From Phaeoceros laevis (Eukaryota > Anthocerotophyta > Anthocerotopsida > Notothyladales), in contig JBNGIQ010009485.1 in NCBI GenBank assembly GCA_049999765.1, positions 240,796 to 304,795 on the forward strand: a stretch of DNA of 64,000 bases. Reading direction: 5' to 3'. Below are positions 48,198 through 60,234 of the stretch, piece by piece. Position numbers and translations under genes: made by a program. The notes beneath the pieces were generated by a model. It was not told the origin of the DNA. It saw only the letters and a program-made list of their open reading frames with translations, and ran no database searches. How positions within the stretch are numbered: position 1 is the first letter of the stretch; every line of letters begins with the position of its first letter.

Positions 48198-49390
48198 GTT
48201 GCTGTGCCGACCCGCCGATCGGCCGATCCTTCAGATCCAAGCTTGACAGTCCAGATCTAGAGCAGCTCGCGATCGCGGTGTCCACAAACGACCCTCGACC
48301 GCGGCCGCGTTCCTCCCGCAAAGCGTTGGCAAAAAAGACCGATCGATGCCAGGCGTCTAATATCTATTTAGCTCAGGTTTTCAGAGGTAATCCTAAATGA
48401 CGCCAATGAAGGTATCGTTTCACACATACAACAAAGGTTGTGGTACTGTGGTGTGTAATCGCACGCTTCATTATAATACGGTACAAGTACATTTCAACGT
48501 TACCGCTAGTCAGGCGACGGCTGCAGTGTAGTAGTAGGATGATTATGGTGTTTAGCCAACTCCACATGGGAATTGAACACCCCGTCAGTATTCCTCATGA
48601 TAAATAAATATCAATAAAAACGTCACCGAGGGCTTTGCTTGCCTGGTCGGAGCGAACCCCCCAGCCGCCGACAGACGAGGTGGTAAACTAGCACAGTTGT
48701 CTGGTAGGGGCACTTTCAAGGTAGGGGCACCTTCAAGGAAGGCCTTCCTGGAGCTGTTGCAGAGCTGTATGTCACAAGAAGTGGAGCCCGCAGTGCGATC
48801 CCTGCATCCAATAGATTTTACCTCGAATTCAACTACTCTAATTCCGCAAAAACTTTTCTGCAAGGCTGAAGAGGATTGGTTAGAACTTCGCGCATCTCAA
48901 CTCCCACCAACTTATTAGTAGCGTACTGCTGGCGCTGATCGCGACGGCAATGGCCGTCCCATTTTTGAAATCTCAAGTCGCGGAGGACAAGGAAATCCAG
49001 CTAGGAGATCAGTATGCTGATACGCGGATTCTATTAATGATTAACTCACTTGCTGTTAGTCCAGGTTCTATGAGATTTTGCGGATCACTAACCAACCCCA
49101 GGATGTCCGTTCTGTTCTTTGAGATATTTTAGCAGGGGAACACGCACTATCCCGGCCACGTGAAAAAAGCGTTTCAGGAGAAAGCTTTTATGTCAGGGTA
49201 GTTCCTTGATTCCACAACGAAAACAATACCATCAAGGAACGCCTAAGAGCTGAGCATCCTGCACAATTTGGGTAAAGGGCCGTTCCAGGTCTGCAAGGTC
49301 CTTCCATCCAAAGGAATTCAAGCACTCCGAGGTGTCAAGCACTCCGAGGTGATCATGGACCTCGGAGTAGGTGCACGCAGAGCAAACATC
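48198..49390. other. DRP2 upstream region and repeats
   Basis: Contains the DRP2 promoter/5' UTR at the left and the neuferricin 3' UTR at the right. In between lie SINE-like copy B (48527-48582), a near-tandem GTAGGGGCAC(T/C)TTCAAGG duplication at 48703-48737, and a CAAGCACTCCGAGGT direct repeat at 49319-49352 with an inverted copy (ACCTCGGAGT) at about 49360. No gene is seen. Confidence 0.5.
48527..48582 (-). repeat. SINE-like 3'-end, copy B
   Basis: On the minus strand: GTTCAATTCCCATGTGGAGT, then TGGCTAAACACCATAAT and CTA repeats. The GTTCAATTCCC core resembles a Pol III B-box. It shares its left half with copy A (51722-51769) and its right half with copy C (17046-17087). Confidence 0.5.
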
Positions 49391-51038
49391 TTAAGATACC
49401 TCACAGACAGTGGCCAGGGGGTCACAGCCCTCGTACAACTCTAAACCTGGGCGATATAACTCATCAGCTTGAAAACAAGCACACCTCTTCACAGGGGGCC
49501 CTTTGTACAGACCTTGATTTGTCCTGTCAACCTTCCGGGGGAACCCTGAGGAACACCACACCTGTACCAGAAACAGCAGTAGTAGCTTCAGGCATGCATC
49601 AAAGGTAACCAATACATACAAGTAAAATTGCAGAAGAACTGCAAGTGTGCATCCAGACCTGCGACCCTTCCCCTGATGTCCAACGCGAATTGCAGCTGTT
49701 GAATGATTTCTCCTCGTCTTCTTGCTTCCTCAGCATCTCTCTTCCAAGGGCTGCTTTCCTCTCTACTTCCAGTAAAGCCCTTGTTGGATTTCCTTTTGAG
49801 TCATAGTACGTTCCTACCAGCTTTCCAACATACCTGCATCTCCACAACCAGCCGTCAGTGCAGAGCACAGGACAGCTTAGAAGGGGAACACTAAGGCCTG
49901 CCTAAGCCCATGTCAAGTGATAGAAGGATGCCCGTCAGCACCAGTATCACCGAATCTTTGGCTTACCGGTAGTTCTTGTGGTAAAAACTTCTCCAATCAT
50001 CAATACTCTTTATCTACGGACCGAGGAAAACCATGGGAGTTAAGAAAAAAAAACCATCAAAATGCGAAGGACTAGTATCATAGTATGCAACCAAAGAAAT
50101 GAAGACTCACATGTTCGGCAGAGAGTCCGTCTAAAGAATCAGTCAGACCATCACCTGCAGACGAGTTTTCAAAATTCTTACAGCCAGCGATTAAACACGC
50201 TGTATATACAAATCAATAACTTGACAGAAAATCTTACCGCTGAAATTTCCAGAGACAAACGCACGACTGGCATCCCTGTCAACGACATGTAGAGAGACAA
50301 GTGAGTACCAGAGAAGCAGGATATCCACGTTTTCTGCTTCTCAGCGCGAGGGCTCGAAGAAGACTTACCGCCCCACGAAATGATGGTAAGCAGCACCAGG
50401 TCCGTAATGCTCAAAGCCCTTACCCACATCAAACACGCTTCTGGCCTTGTCACAAGGCGTCATAAAACAAACAGCACCAGTCAAATTCACCTTTTACCGA
50501 AAATGAAACCCTCATTTCCGCCAAAACAACACCCAAACTAGACACCAGATAGTCAGCACACAGCAGTGATCATGTCAGTGATGCAAAGAGCCCAAACCAT
50601 GAATCAAGCTGGCCGGTTTGATGCTCACCCCAAAATGCTTAATAAGAGAGGATGCTGTTTGCTGGAGCCGTCATGCTTGGCAAGTTGTTCACTTGTCCAG
50701 ATTCTCTGATGGAGGCAAGTCAGCAACCCCCACGACCAGAAATCACAATTTGATCGTTCCTTGCACTATACGTGCTGAATGACTAGCGAGCAGGCAGAGG
50801 ATCACTGTTTCGTTACGGGCTGAACGGTGTTTGAACCGATGAAGCGCAAGATGAAAGCCGCCACAACAACTGCCAAAATCACTGGGATGCAACTAGCAGC
50901 AGGGTGCGCGGCGGTTCTAGCTCCCTGGGCGGCCCCCGCCGCTAGATAACGCTGCACCTCCGTCTCATCTGAGCTGCCCCGTTCGTCTGGAGACCAGGTG
51001 TGCTGACCGGCCCGCTTACGGAGTGTGGACTCCGCCAT
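49391..51038 (-). CDS. CYB5D2: Neuferricin-like cytochrome b5-domain protein (CYB5D2 family)
   Basis: Haem-binding membrane protein of the MAPR/neudesin group. Exons (minus): 51038-50817, 50705-50629, 50440-50369, 50275-50238, 50154-50111, 50007-49967, 49833-49659, 49561-49391; 840 nt, 279 residues (human neuferricin 264). An N-terminal cytosolic stretch is followed by one hydrophobic anchor (about residues 50-67, CIPVILAVVVAAFILRFI). The cytochrome b5-like domain starts at RIWTSEQLAKHDG and has SVFDVGKGFEHYGPGAAYHH, whose Tyr residues are the usual MAPR haem ligands, and DASRAFVSG. Downstream are the family-specific DSKGNPTRALLEVERKA and a Cys-rich end (CNSRW ... VKRCAC ... LYEGCDPLATVC). 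The function in plants is not established. The first donor is the least certain. Confidence 0.88.
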
Positions 51039-52324
51039 GCCAAACGCCTCGCTTGAAAATCCAGATGTGTTCTGTTGAATCTGTTCTCTCGTTATCGAAG
51101 TATTTTCTGATTCAGGTTCTTATATATTCGGGTTCTCATAGCCTAAGGTACTTCGATTCCGTAATGTAACATTCACCCCCAAGGGCGCTACACTCATTGG
51201 TGGATAGCTCGAAGTCTTATGTGGCCGGAGGGTTTTTTGGCATATTGTCATCTCCGTGTATGTGACCATGACCTTGGTGATAGTAACAAGGCAATAAGAG
51301 CCCAATTACTACAAGTTATGTCACCACGAGCTTGTTGCAAATTTTGCAAAAAACTTAGCCTAATACCGCAATCCAGGTTGTGTATAAGATGTAAGAGATT
51401 CATTTCTTGCTTCTTTGTACTACTTCGTGGGCTAGTAGATACACCCACCACTTTTGGACGTGGTCTTGACCTGGTAACTCTTATGGCTTCGTAAACACTT
51501 CTTACAACTTTTATGGTAATCTTTATGGTTTAGTGAATATTTCTAACCTCTCTTCTCACGTGTTCACACTAGGAGCATGTAGCGGTCGGACTCACTGCGT
51601 TGCATAGGTCGTCTACCCACCTAGTGCTTGGCTTAGCCAGGTGCTAGGAAAGGGGGGCGCACTTCCCTGCAAGGTACAGACCACCAATCTACTTAATGTG
51701 CCACCAATGTGTCGGCATGCTCGATTCCCATGTGGAGTCGGCTAGCATGTTCTTTCTACTACTACTACTTCTAATAACATGTACCACAAAAGACACTTCT
51801 TACAACTCTTCAAGCAATCTAGGAAATATCTTATAACTCTTCAAGTAATCAAGCATACCATACAACCTTGAAGTAAGCATGAGAAAGGTTTTAATCCTCT
51901 TCCTCTTCTTGAAGTAAGCATGAGAAAGGTTTTACTCACATGCCCAACGTAGAATCCGAATAGCGCGGCTCCTTGCTACTACTACTACTATAGCTTGGTT
52001 AAATCTTTCTTGTAAATTTATCCTACTACATGAAGTCCGATTATTCAAAATATACATGGCCCCAAAGATGAGGAAAGGAATGGAACCGAAATTTACTGAA
52101 TGGTGTTTGCAGGTCACGATGAGGTCACAAGGAATCCAGCCCTTCGGTTTTTTCGTAGCACCTTGGATGCCTACTAGGGAGGAACTTGAGGGAAGGACGG
52201 AGCTTTTCGGCAGACTTTTAGGGAAAGAATCTTAACCCGTGTCCCAACTAGAAATTGGTTAGTTCCTCCAAGAAGGGTTAAGGGCTTATTTCTGTCCATG
52301 ACCTCGTTGTCGTTGTTCGCGACA
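51039..52324. other. Intergenic, repeat-bearing
   Basis: Shared upstream region of the divergent neuferricin and FKBP genes, here more than 1.2 kb. Contains SINE-like copy A, a direct duplication of 27 bp at 51867-51893 and 51908-51934, and several CTA microsatellites (51756-51769, 51978-51990). No gene is seen. Confidence 0.5.
51600..51770 (+). mobile_element. SINE-like element, copy A
   Basis: The right part carries CTCGATTCCCATGTGGAGTC (about 51719-51738, B-box-like) followed by GGCTAGCATG and a CTACTACTACTACT tail (51756-51769). The tail and core match copies B and C in this window. The left limit is uncertain. Confidence 0.4.
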
Positions 52325-53308
52325 ATGGCGTGGTCGAGGAGCTGGCTCGCGGTATTCTCGGTACTTCTTTTGTTGCAAGCAGGTGTGTTTTCCATGGAGC
52401 TCCCTCCTGCAGGAGTGGCGGTTTCCATTGAGCTCCCTCCCGCAGTTAAGATGGTTGTTGCTATTTTGCGCTGTGTCGGGCTTTAGCTGGATCGTGATCG
52501 AATCAGCAAGCAACAGCGGTCGTTTTTGCAGTGGCGGCGAAACAGGAAAAGGACGTGAAAGAGCTTCAGGTTGGAGTGAAGGTACTCATTACGCAGGCAG
52601 TCGGAAGAAAGTCTCGTTTTTGCAGACCTGCATGTTGTACCCTTGCCGTTTCTAAACGTTACTGCTGTGCCGCTCCCACAGTTCAAGCCAGCCAAATGTG
52701 AAGTTCAGGCTCACAAAGGAGATACAGTGCAGGTCCACTATCGGGTACAATGAAGACACTTCCACATGTCCATGCCTAATTCTTGTTTTTCTGCCCATTC
52801 TACATCTAACCGTTACCAGCTGACAACTTTGTGAGCAGGGAGCTCTTACAGATGGGACTGTATTCGACTCTAGCTACGACAGAACACCTATTGAGTTCCA
52901 GCTAGGATCAGGTCATGTGATTAAAGGTTCGTTGATGCACTCACCTCAGCCATGTTTTTTTGTTTCCTGCTCATGAATACGGAATCAGCTCACTCCTACG
53001 ACGGTGGTGTGCCTGAGCGCAGGTTGGGACCAAGGTCTGTTGGGGATGTGTTTGGGTGAAAAAAGGAAGCTTAAGATCCCATCTAAGCTTGGCTATGGAG
53101 ACAGAGGGTCCCCTCCAAAGATACCAGGTATCTGGCCAAGACGAGCCTTGCTTGAGCAGCAGCTTCTTTTACTCGTGCTTCGTCACAAGTACGGGCCTTT
53201 CTCCTAACTGTTGTTTTATCAGGTGGAGTCACACTAATCTTCGACACCGAGCTTGTTGGCATAAACAATGTGAAGGCTGGCAGCACGCCAGAACGAACTG
53301 AGTTGTAG
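52325..53308 (+). CDS. FKBP15: FKBP-type peptidyl-prolyl isomerase, ER lumen type
   Basis: Catalyses cis-trans isomerisation of Xaa-Pro bonds during folding in the secretory pathway. Exons: 52325-52382, 52532-52581, 52682-52744, 52839-52926, 53023-53127, 53223-53308; 450 nt, 149 residues. The signal peptide [20 protein letters not shown] is split by intron 1. Mature start [16 protein letters not shown] is typical of plant FKBP15/FKBP13-ER proteins. The FKBP fold (about 49-140) has [28 protein letters not shown], the drug-binding pocket [30 protein letters not shown] and [11 protein letters not shown], with the catalytic-pocket Y, F, D, W and Y residues present. It ends ERTEL, a KDEL-like tail that probably retains it in the ER. 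TGTAA lies 65 nt after the stop. Confidence 0.94.
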
Positions 53309-54818
53309 CAGCTTTCTGTACCTGTTGCTGGAATCTTTGCAACTTGAGGCTGAGCCTGTATGTAGGCAGTTTTGTAATGTGAACCATTTGCGATGCTTGA
53401 GTTTCTCGGCTCTCTGAAATTGATCAAATTGTTTCAGCCTTTCTTTTTGACTGTCGGTTTTGAGTTTTCCTAGCACAAGCTGCCTTCTTTTCTTGTTTTC
53501 TACATTGACAAGATCATGTCATGGACTGCCAAGAGTGTCCATCAATTCGCGGATGGATGCTGTGGCTTGACGGATGTGAAAGCAAATTATTTGGATCATC
53601 TGCTCGCTATAGGTACCACTCGACGTGAGGTGAGCTGGAGCTTCCCAGTCCAGTGTTGGAGGTGGCTTGGTCAGTCCAGCAGACCTTGTGGACCTCTATG
53701 AGGCTCAGCAGCGGCTTGGCTTGCTGTGGTGTTAGGCCTGAAGACAGCTCTGGGCCAACTGTGGTAAACGCTTTGACAGTTGTGGACCTTTTTGCAGCTT
53801 GGTAGTTTAGCAAGGGCCCTTGGAGGATTCCCGGAAACTACGTAAAGCATGTACTCTAGAGGACCTGTCAAACTAGAATAATGCCGATCATATGGTGTGA
53901 TACCGCCTCAAGGATGTGCAAGACTAGATGATTGCAGCGTGGATATGTATGCTAACGTGGGTGCAGGCAGGATGTTCCAACAATTGCAGTTAAAACTGCG
54001 GTGATGAGACATTGCTGCACGTCGGCCGCAAGGTGAAGAACGGGAAGACTACTGTGTCCTCTGGAATGTAGTCATAGTTACTGGAGCTGGTGAGACTGCT
54101 CCTCGGCTGGCTGGAGGACCAAAAAGCATGTCTTCAAGTAGGCTACGGGGATGTGGAGAAGCAGGCCCGTAACCTTTTAGCTGGTGCGAAGATGGACGCT
54201 TTTTCGCTGCGAGGATATCCGAAGGCCAAGTTGGTTGGGAGTCATTGAAAAGTGATCTAAAGCACGTTGGTACATCCTTCTTTAGCATGTCGACGATTGG
54301 CAGTGTACTGTGATCACCGTGAAGCCCAGGCACATGATCAATGAGAGTCGTACTTGCAAAAGCTACGCATGGCATGGCGTGGACAAACGACACGCTGGCG
54401 GATTAGGACAAGGACAAACGACATTTTGAGCCCACTCTCCAACTTCAAGCTGACAGGCCACTGCATCTGTGATCCACTATGCACCAGAAAATTTTCGTTA
54501 TAGAGTTTCTCCGTTGCCCAATACACATCTTCTGAGGTCACCGAGTACGTGATGTCCTGTATATAGAGAAAGCAGCGATTCGTTGGTGTCAGGGAAAGGA
54601 ATAAACTACAGCCATCGCTAGGAAGCCCAAGGGGGGGCAGCACAAGAGAAGGTCCCTGTGCGCCTTCCGGAGGTTGGGCCGCGGGCGTGGCATATAAAGA
54701 GATGCCGGGACTACCGGGACAAGCCTAGCGCTGCCGCAAAGGGACAGGTTGACGTTGACAACGCACTTCTCCATCCTTGTGCGGCCCTTGGGGCCCCGCG
54801 GGAAGCCGAAGGTTGGCA
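53309..54818. other. Intergenic between FKBP and ABCC genes
   Basis: FKBP 3' UTR, then unassigned sequence. Frames of 76-122 codons lie opposite the ABCC start but are shadows. The ABCC promoter lies at the right end. Confidence 0.5.
54693..54698 (+). promoter_or_regulatory. TATA box of the ABCC gene
   Basis: TATAAA in CATATAAAGAG, 121 nt upstream of the ABCC ATG, within an otherwise GC-rich stretch. Spacing fits a core promoter with a 5' UTR of about 90 nt. Confidence 0.55.
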
Positions 54819-57800
54819 ATGGCGTCCAGCTTCTGCCGCCCTGTAGCCGGGGGCGTGTGGGAGACGCAGCTCCCCAACGGCTTCGGCAGCTTCACGCCCT
54901 GCCTGCTGGACGGCCTGGTGGTGAGCCTCTCGGAGGTGGTGTTGCTGGTGCTGGCAGTGTACCGCATCCGCCTCCTGCTCTACGCGCCAGCCCTGAAGCG
55001 ATTCCGCCTCCGCTCCTACCTCCCGCAGGCGCTGCTCATCCTGCTGGCGGCCTTCCTCGCATAGAAGCCCCTTCTGCAACTGGCACTGGGAATCAGCACC
55101 GTGAATGCGGATGTGGATGGCGTCTCTGGGCTGCCGCCGGCGGAGATCATGGCCCTGGTGCTATCCTCTGTGGCCTGGGCGGCGATGCTGGCCCTGCTGG
55201 TGGTGGAGACCCGAGTGTATGTGCCGCAATTCACGTGGTATGTGAGGTTTGCTGTCATCTACACGCTCCTGGGTCACGCCACCAAATTCCAGTACTTCCT
55301 TGCGCTCCGCCATTTCTTCGACACCACAGTGGTGGCCGTCTACAGCAGCTACTTCGTGGCCCTGTTCCTGTTCGCTCTGCTGCTGCTGTTCCATTTTCCG
55401 GCGCTGGAAGAGCACCCGGGATACTCGCAGATCACGCCCCAGGATGTCTACACCAGCGTGGAAGGCAAGTATGAAGAGCTGCCTGAGAGCCTGGGGCGGG
55501 ACGAGGTTTTCCCGGAGCGCAGGGCCAACCTCATCTCCTGGCTCTTCTTCAACTGGATGACCCCGCTCATGAAGCTGGGGTATAAGCGGCCGCTGACTGA
55601 GGCGGATGTGTGGCAGCTTGACACTTGGGACCGGACGGAGGTGCTGTACGTCTCGTTTCAGCGGTACTGGGAGGAGGAGGTGAAGAAGCCCAATCCGTGG
55701 TTGCTCAGGTCGCTGCACCGGGCCCTGGGGGCCAGGTTTTGGCTGGGTGGGATTTGGAAGATTGGGAATGACGCTTCCCAATTTGTGGGTCCTATCTTTC
55801 TGAATTTGCTGCTGCAGTCGATGCAGAGGCAGGAGTCTGTGACCAAAGGGTACTACTATGCCGCCTCCATCTTCATCGGATTAATGCTGGGAGTGTTGGC
55901 CGAGGGGCAGTATTTCCAGAATGTGATGCGGGTGGGATTCCGCATCCGGTCCACCCTGGTGGCAGCCGTGTTCAGAAAGTCGCTGCGACTCACGCACCAT
56001 GGACGCCGGGGCTTCACGACCGGGAAGATCAATAATCTTATGACCACGGACGCTGAGGCGATGCAGCAGATTTGCCAGCAGTTGCACGGGCTGTGGTCTG
56101 CCCCCGTGAGGATTGTGGTGGCCGTTGTGCTGCTGTACCAGCAGCTGGGGCCGGCAGCTTTGATTGGGGCGTTGGTTTTACTGCTCATGTTGCCCGTGCA
56201 GATGTTGGTCATCAAGAGGATGCAAAAATTGGCCAAGGAGGGGCTGCAATGCACGGACAAGCGTATCGGGTTGATGAATGAGATTCTAGCAGCTATGGAT
56301 GTAGTGAAATGCTACGTTTGGGAGGAGAGTTTCAAGGGCAAGGTTTCAAACATTCGGTCACAGGAAATTGCTTGGTTCCGGAAGTCACAACTGCTGGCCG
56401 CTGTCAACAGCTTTATACTCAACAGCATTCCGGTGCTGGTCACCGTGATTGCTTTTGGTCTGTACGCTTTGATGGGTGGGACACTCACACCCGCCAAGGC
56501 CTTCACCTCTCTCTCCCTGTTCACCGTGTTGAGGTTCCCTCTGTACATGTTTCCAACCTTGATCACGCAGGTTGTGAACGCCAATGTTTCTCTCAAGAGG
56601 TTGCAGGACCTGCTTGTGGCAGAGGAGAGGGCGCGGGAGCCTAACCCGCCCATCCAGCCGGGTCTGCCAGCCGTTGCTATCAAAGATGGCACGTTCTCTT
56701 GGGATCCCAAGTCTGAGAGGCCCACGTTATCTGGAATCAACTTGGAAGTGCTAGTAGGCAGCTTTGTGGCGGTGGTTGGAGGAACTGGAGAAGGGAAGAC
56801 ATCTCTCCTGGCAGCTATGTTAGGGGAGATGCCTCCTATCGCAGTTACTGAGGCGACTTTGAGGGGCAGTGTGGCGTATGTACCACAAGTATCCTGGATC
56901 TTCAATGCCACTGTGAGAGATAACATATTGTTCGGGCTTCCCTTTGACTCGGCTCGCTACAACAGAGCCATCAAGGTCAGTGCCCTAGAGCATGATTTGC
57001 AGCTTCTTCCAGGGGGAGACCTTACAGAGATTGGTGAACGCGGGGTGAACATCAGTGGTGGGCAGAAGCAGCGGGTATCCATAGCTCGTGCAGTGTATGC
57101 GAATGCAGATGTGTACCTGTTTGATGATCCGCTCAGTGCACTCGATGCACATGTAGGCAAACAGGTGTTTGAGACATGCCTGAAGGAAGAGCTGAAGGGC
57201 AGGACTATTGTGTTTGCCACAAACCAACTGCATTTCTTATCCCATGTTGACAAGATATTCGTGGTGCATGAGGGCATGGTCAGGGAGCAAGGCACTTTTG
57301 AGGAGCTGCTGGAAAATGGACCTCTTTTCAAGTTGCTCATGGAGAGTGCAGGAAGCATGGAAGATGGGATACAGGAGGACTCAGCTGTGGAGATTGTGGC
57401 TGATGATCCAGGAGGAAGTGCAGGTGAAGCAGACTCTGTGGTGAAGGTGAATGGGGAGTTGCTCAGGCCACCATCTTTGAGTAGAAAATCTAGTAGCAGT
57501 GGTAAGGACGTGGAGAAAGCAAAAACAGCATTAAGACCGTCTGTACTCATAAAGACAGAGGAAAGAGAAACAGGGGTGATCAGTGCCAAAGTTCTCCAGA
57601 GATACGAAGCTGCAATGGGTGGTCTGTGGGTGGTCATACTGCTGTTTTCCTTCTACATTGCAGCTGAAGTTGTGAGGCTGGGCAGCAGTGCGTGGCTCAG
57701 CGTGTGGACAGATGTGACAAGCACAACACATCATTCTGGAAACTTCTACAATGGCGTGTATGCCATCCTGTCCTTTGCTCAGGTGATGGTCACGCTCTTC

Positions 57801-59714
57801 AACTCCTTCTGGATTGTGTACTCTAGCCTGACAGCTTCCAAGAGGTTGCATGACAGTATGCTGGGAGCCATCTTGCGGGCGCCCATGTCCTTCTTCCATT
57901 CCAACCCTATAGGAAGGATCATCAACAGGTTTGCAAAGGATACAGGAGACATTGACAGGAACGTGGCCGTCTTTGCCAACATGTTTTTGGGCTCTTTGTT
58001 CCAGCTGATGTCCACGTTTGTGCTCATAGGCTTCGTGAGCACTCTGTCTCTGTGGGCCGTGCTGCCTCTTCTGCTGGCCTTTTATGCAGCATATGTCTAC
58101 TTCCAGAGCACTGCTAGGGAGGTGAAGCGTCTCGACTCGGTGACGCGGTCTCCTGTCTATGCCCAGTTCAGTGAAGCTCTGAACGGCTTGGCCACTATAC
58201 GTGCTTACAAGGCACATGACAGGATGGCCCGTATCAACGGCCAGGCAATGGACAACAATGTGCGTTTCACCCTGGTGAACATGAGTGCCAACAGGTGGCT
58301 GTCAATCAGGCTGGAGTTCCTGGGTGGGCTCATGATATTCATGACAGCAGTGTTGGCTGTGCTGGGCAATGCACGGGCACAGAACCAGGCAGCATTTGCT
58401 CCTCAGATGGGTCTGCTGCTGAGCTATGCCCTCAGCATCACGGGCCTGATGACAGCAGCCCTGAGACTGGCAAGCATGGCCGAAAACAGCTTCAATGCCG
58501 TGGAGAGGGTGGGGACATATACAGACATCCCGCCCGAAGGACCTCTGGTGGTGGAGAACAACAGGCCGCCCCCGGGGTGGCCGGATGCAGGAGCCATTGA
58601 GTTCCAGGAGGTGGTGATGAGGTACCGGCCAGAGCTGCCTCCTGTGCTGAACGGGCTGTCCTTTAGTGTGAAGCCCCATGAGAAGGTGGGCATTGTTGGG
58701 AGGACGGGGGCAGGGAAGTCGAGCATGATGAATGCCCTGTTCCGAATTGTGGAGGTGGAGGGGGGCCGGATACTGATAGACAACCTGGACATTTCCAAGA
58801 TTGGGCTGGCCGACCTGAGGAGGCACCTGGGCATCATCCCCCAGTCGCCAGTGCTCTTCTCTGGCACCATCAGGTTCAACCTGGACCCGTTCAGCGAGCA
58901 CTCTGATGCCGACCTGTGGGAGGCACTGGAGAGGGCCCATCTTAAGGACGTGGTGAAGAGGAATGCATCGGGCCTGGGGATGGAGGTCTCTGAAGGTGGG
59001 GAGAACTTCAGTGTGGGGCAGAGGCAGCTGCTGAGCCTGGCCAGAGCACTGCTGCGCAGGTCCAAGATCCTGGTACTGGACGAGGCAACGGCGGCTGTGG
59101 ACGTGGCCACAGATGCCCTCATCCAGAGGACCATCCGGGAGGAGTTCAAGAGCTGCACCATGCTCATCATCGCACACAGGCTCAACACCATTATCGACAG
59201 CGACCGCATTCTGGTGCTAGACAACGGGCAGCTGGTGGAGTTTGACACCCCTTACAACCTGCTGTCCAACGAGGACAGCATGTTTGCAGGCATGGTGAGG
59301 AGTACGGGGGCTGCCAACGCCCGGTACCTCCAGCAGCTGGTGCTGGAGGCACTGGAGGACAAGAGGGAGCTGCAAGGGAAACGGGATAGGCTCCAGGACC
59401 ACGACCTGATGTCGTCTCGGTGGCAGACGGCCGCCAAGTGGGCTCTGGCCATGAGCTTGAGTAACTCCCACCGTGACCTCAAGGCCTTCTGCGAGGAGGC
59501 TGTCCAGGAGGGGCAGCCCGAGAGCATTGTGCATCGGACCCACAATGCAGCCCAGCTGTTGCAGGAGATTCTGATGCGAGAGCACGACAACGAGATCAAG
59601 GAGGAGCTGGAGAGACGGGGCATCTCCGAGGACCAGTGGTGGGCTGCATTGCTGCGTGTGGTGGAAGGCCTGGGAGGGATGGGGAGAGAGATGCGCCGGA
59701 ATCTGTTCAAGTGA
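54819..59714 (+). CDS. ABCC (MRP)-type vacuolar transporter, intronless, in-frame TAG at codon 82
   Basis: Full-size ABC exporter of the plant ABCC1/ABCC2 type, which move glutathione conjugates, phytochelatin-metal complexes and folate or glucuronides into the vacuole. The single frame 54819-59714 is 1632 codons including the stop; Arabidopsis ABCC2 is about 1620. Order: TMD0 from [21 protein letters not shown]1; NBD1 near residue 653 (Walker [11 protein letters not shown], signature [11 protein letters not shown], Walker [12 protein letters not shown]); linker; TMD2; NBD2 near 1293 ([33 protein letters not shown]); C-terminal extension. NBD1 has the D-D pair instead of D-E, as usual for this class. 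One TAG (55062-55064) interrupts TMD0; the frame is the same on both sides and matches the family without a gap. If translation restarts at the next ATG (55149) the first TMD0 helices are lost. No introns, unlike land-plant homologues. Confidence 0.9.
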
Positions 59715-60234
59715 GGTTCTACAACTTTGTGCTTCTTGTTGTTTCTCTGCATTGCTTTCTGTAGCAAACTTGTTTCCCATCCAGAAAGTTTTCACAGTGG
59801 TCTCAACTGTGGGGGAACCAGTAGAGTTCAGTTTAGGTGGGTGGACAGCAGTTGCCTTATGTGCCTGAAGGCAGGCATTCTTTTTGTCTTGCCATTTGTT
59901 GGCAAATTGTAGGCAAAGCGAGGGATGCTCTTGTCCCAGCTATGCCAGGAGTGGGTGAGCGGCTGGGTATGCTGTAGATTAGTAGTAGCATGGATGTGAT
60001 CTGTCGTCCCTGAGTGCATGGGCCAGCCAGGCTGCGACGCAGCAGCAGGAAGGATTTGTGTTCAACTCAAGTTGAGCAAAATATACAAGGTTGTCATCTT
60101 TCGTTCTTTGTGTACGTTGGGGTTGGGAAGGGGGTAACGTGAATGAAATGCACAATAACAATAAGAAACAAGAAACAAATGTAGAACATCCATGAAACAG
60201 GTGCTCGGAGAAGTATGAAGTAGCAGGGCAAGCA
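59715..60234. other. 3' flank of the ABCC gene
   Basis: Probably the ABCC 3' UTR and downstream sequence. No gene is seen. Confidence 0.5.

Noticed and set aside
55161-59795. Minus-strand frames of 130-290 codons across the ABCC gene
   Set aside because: Shadows caused by the GC-rich codon usage of the intronless ABCC frame.
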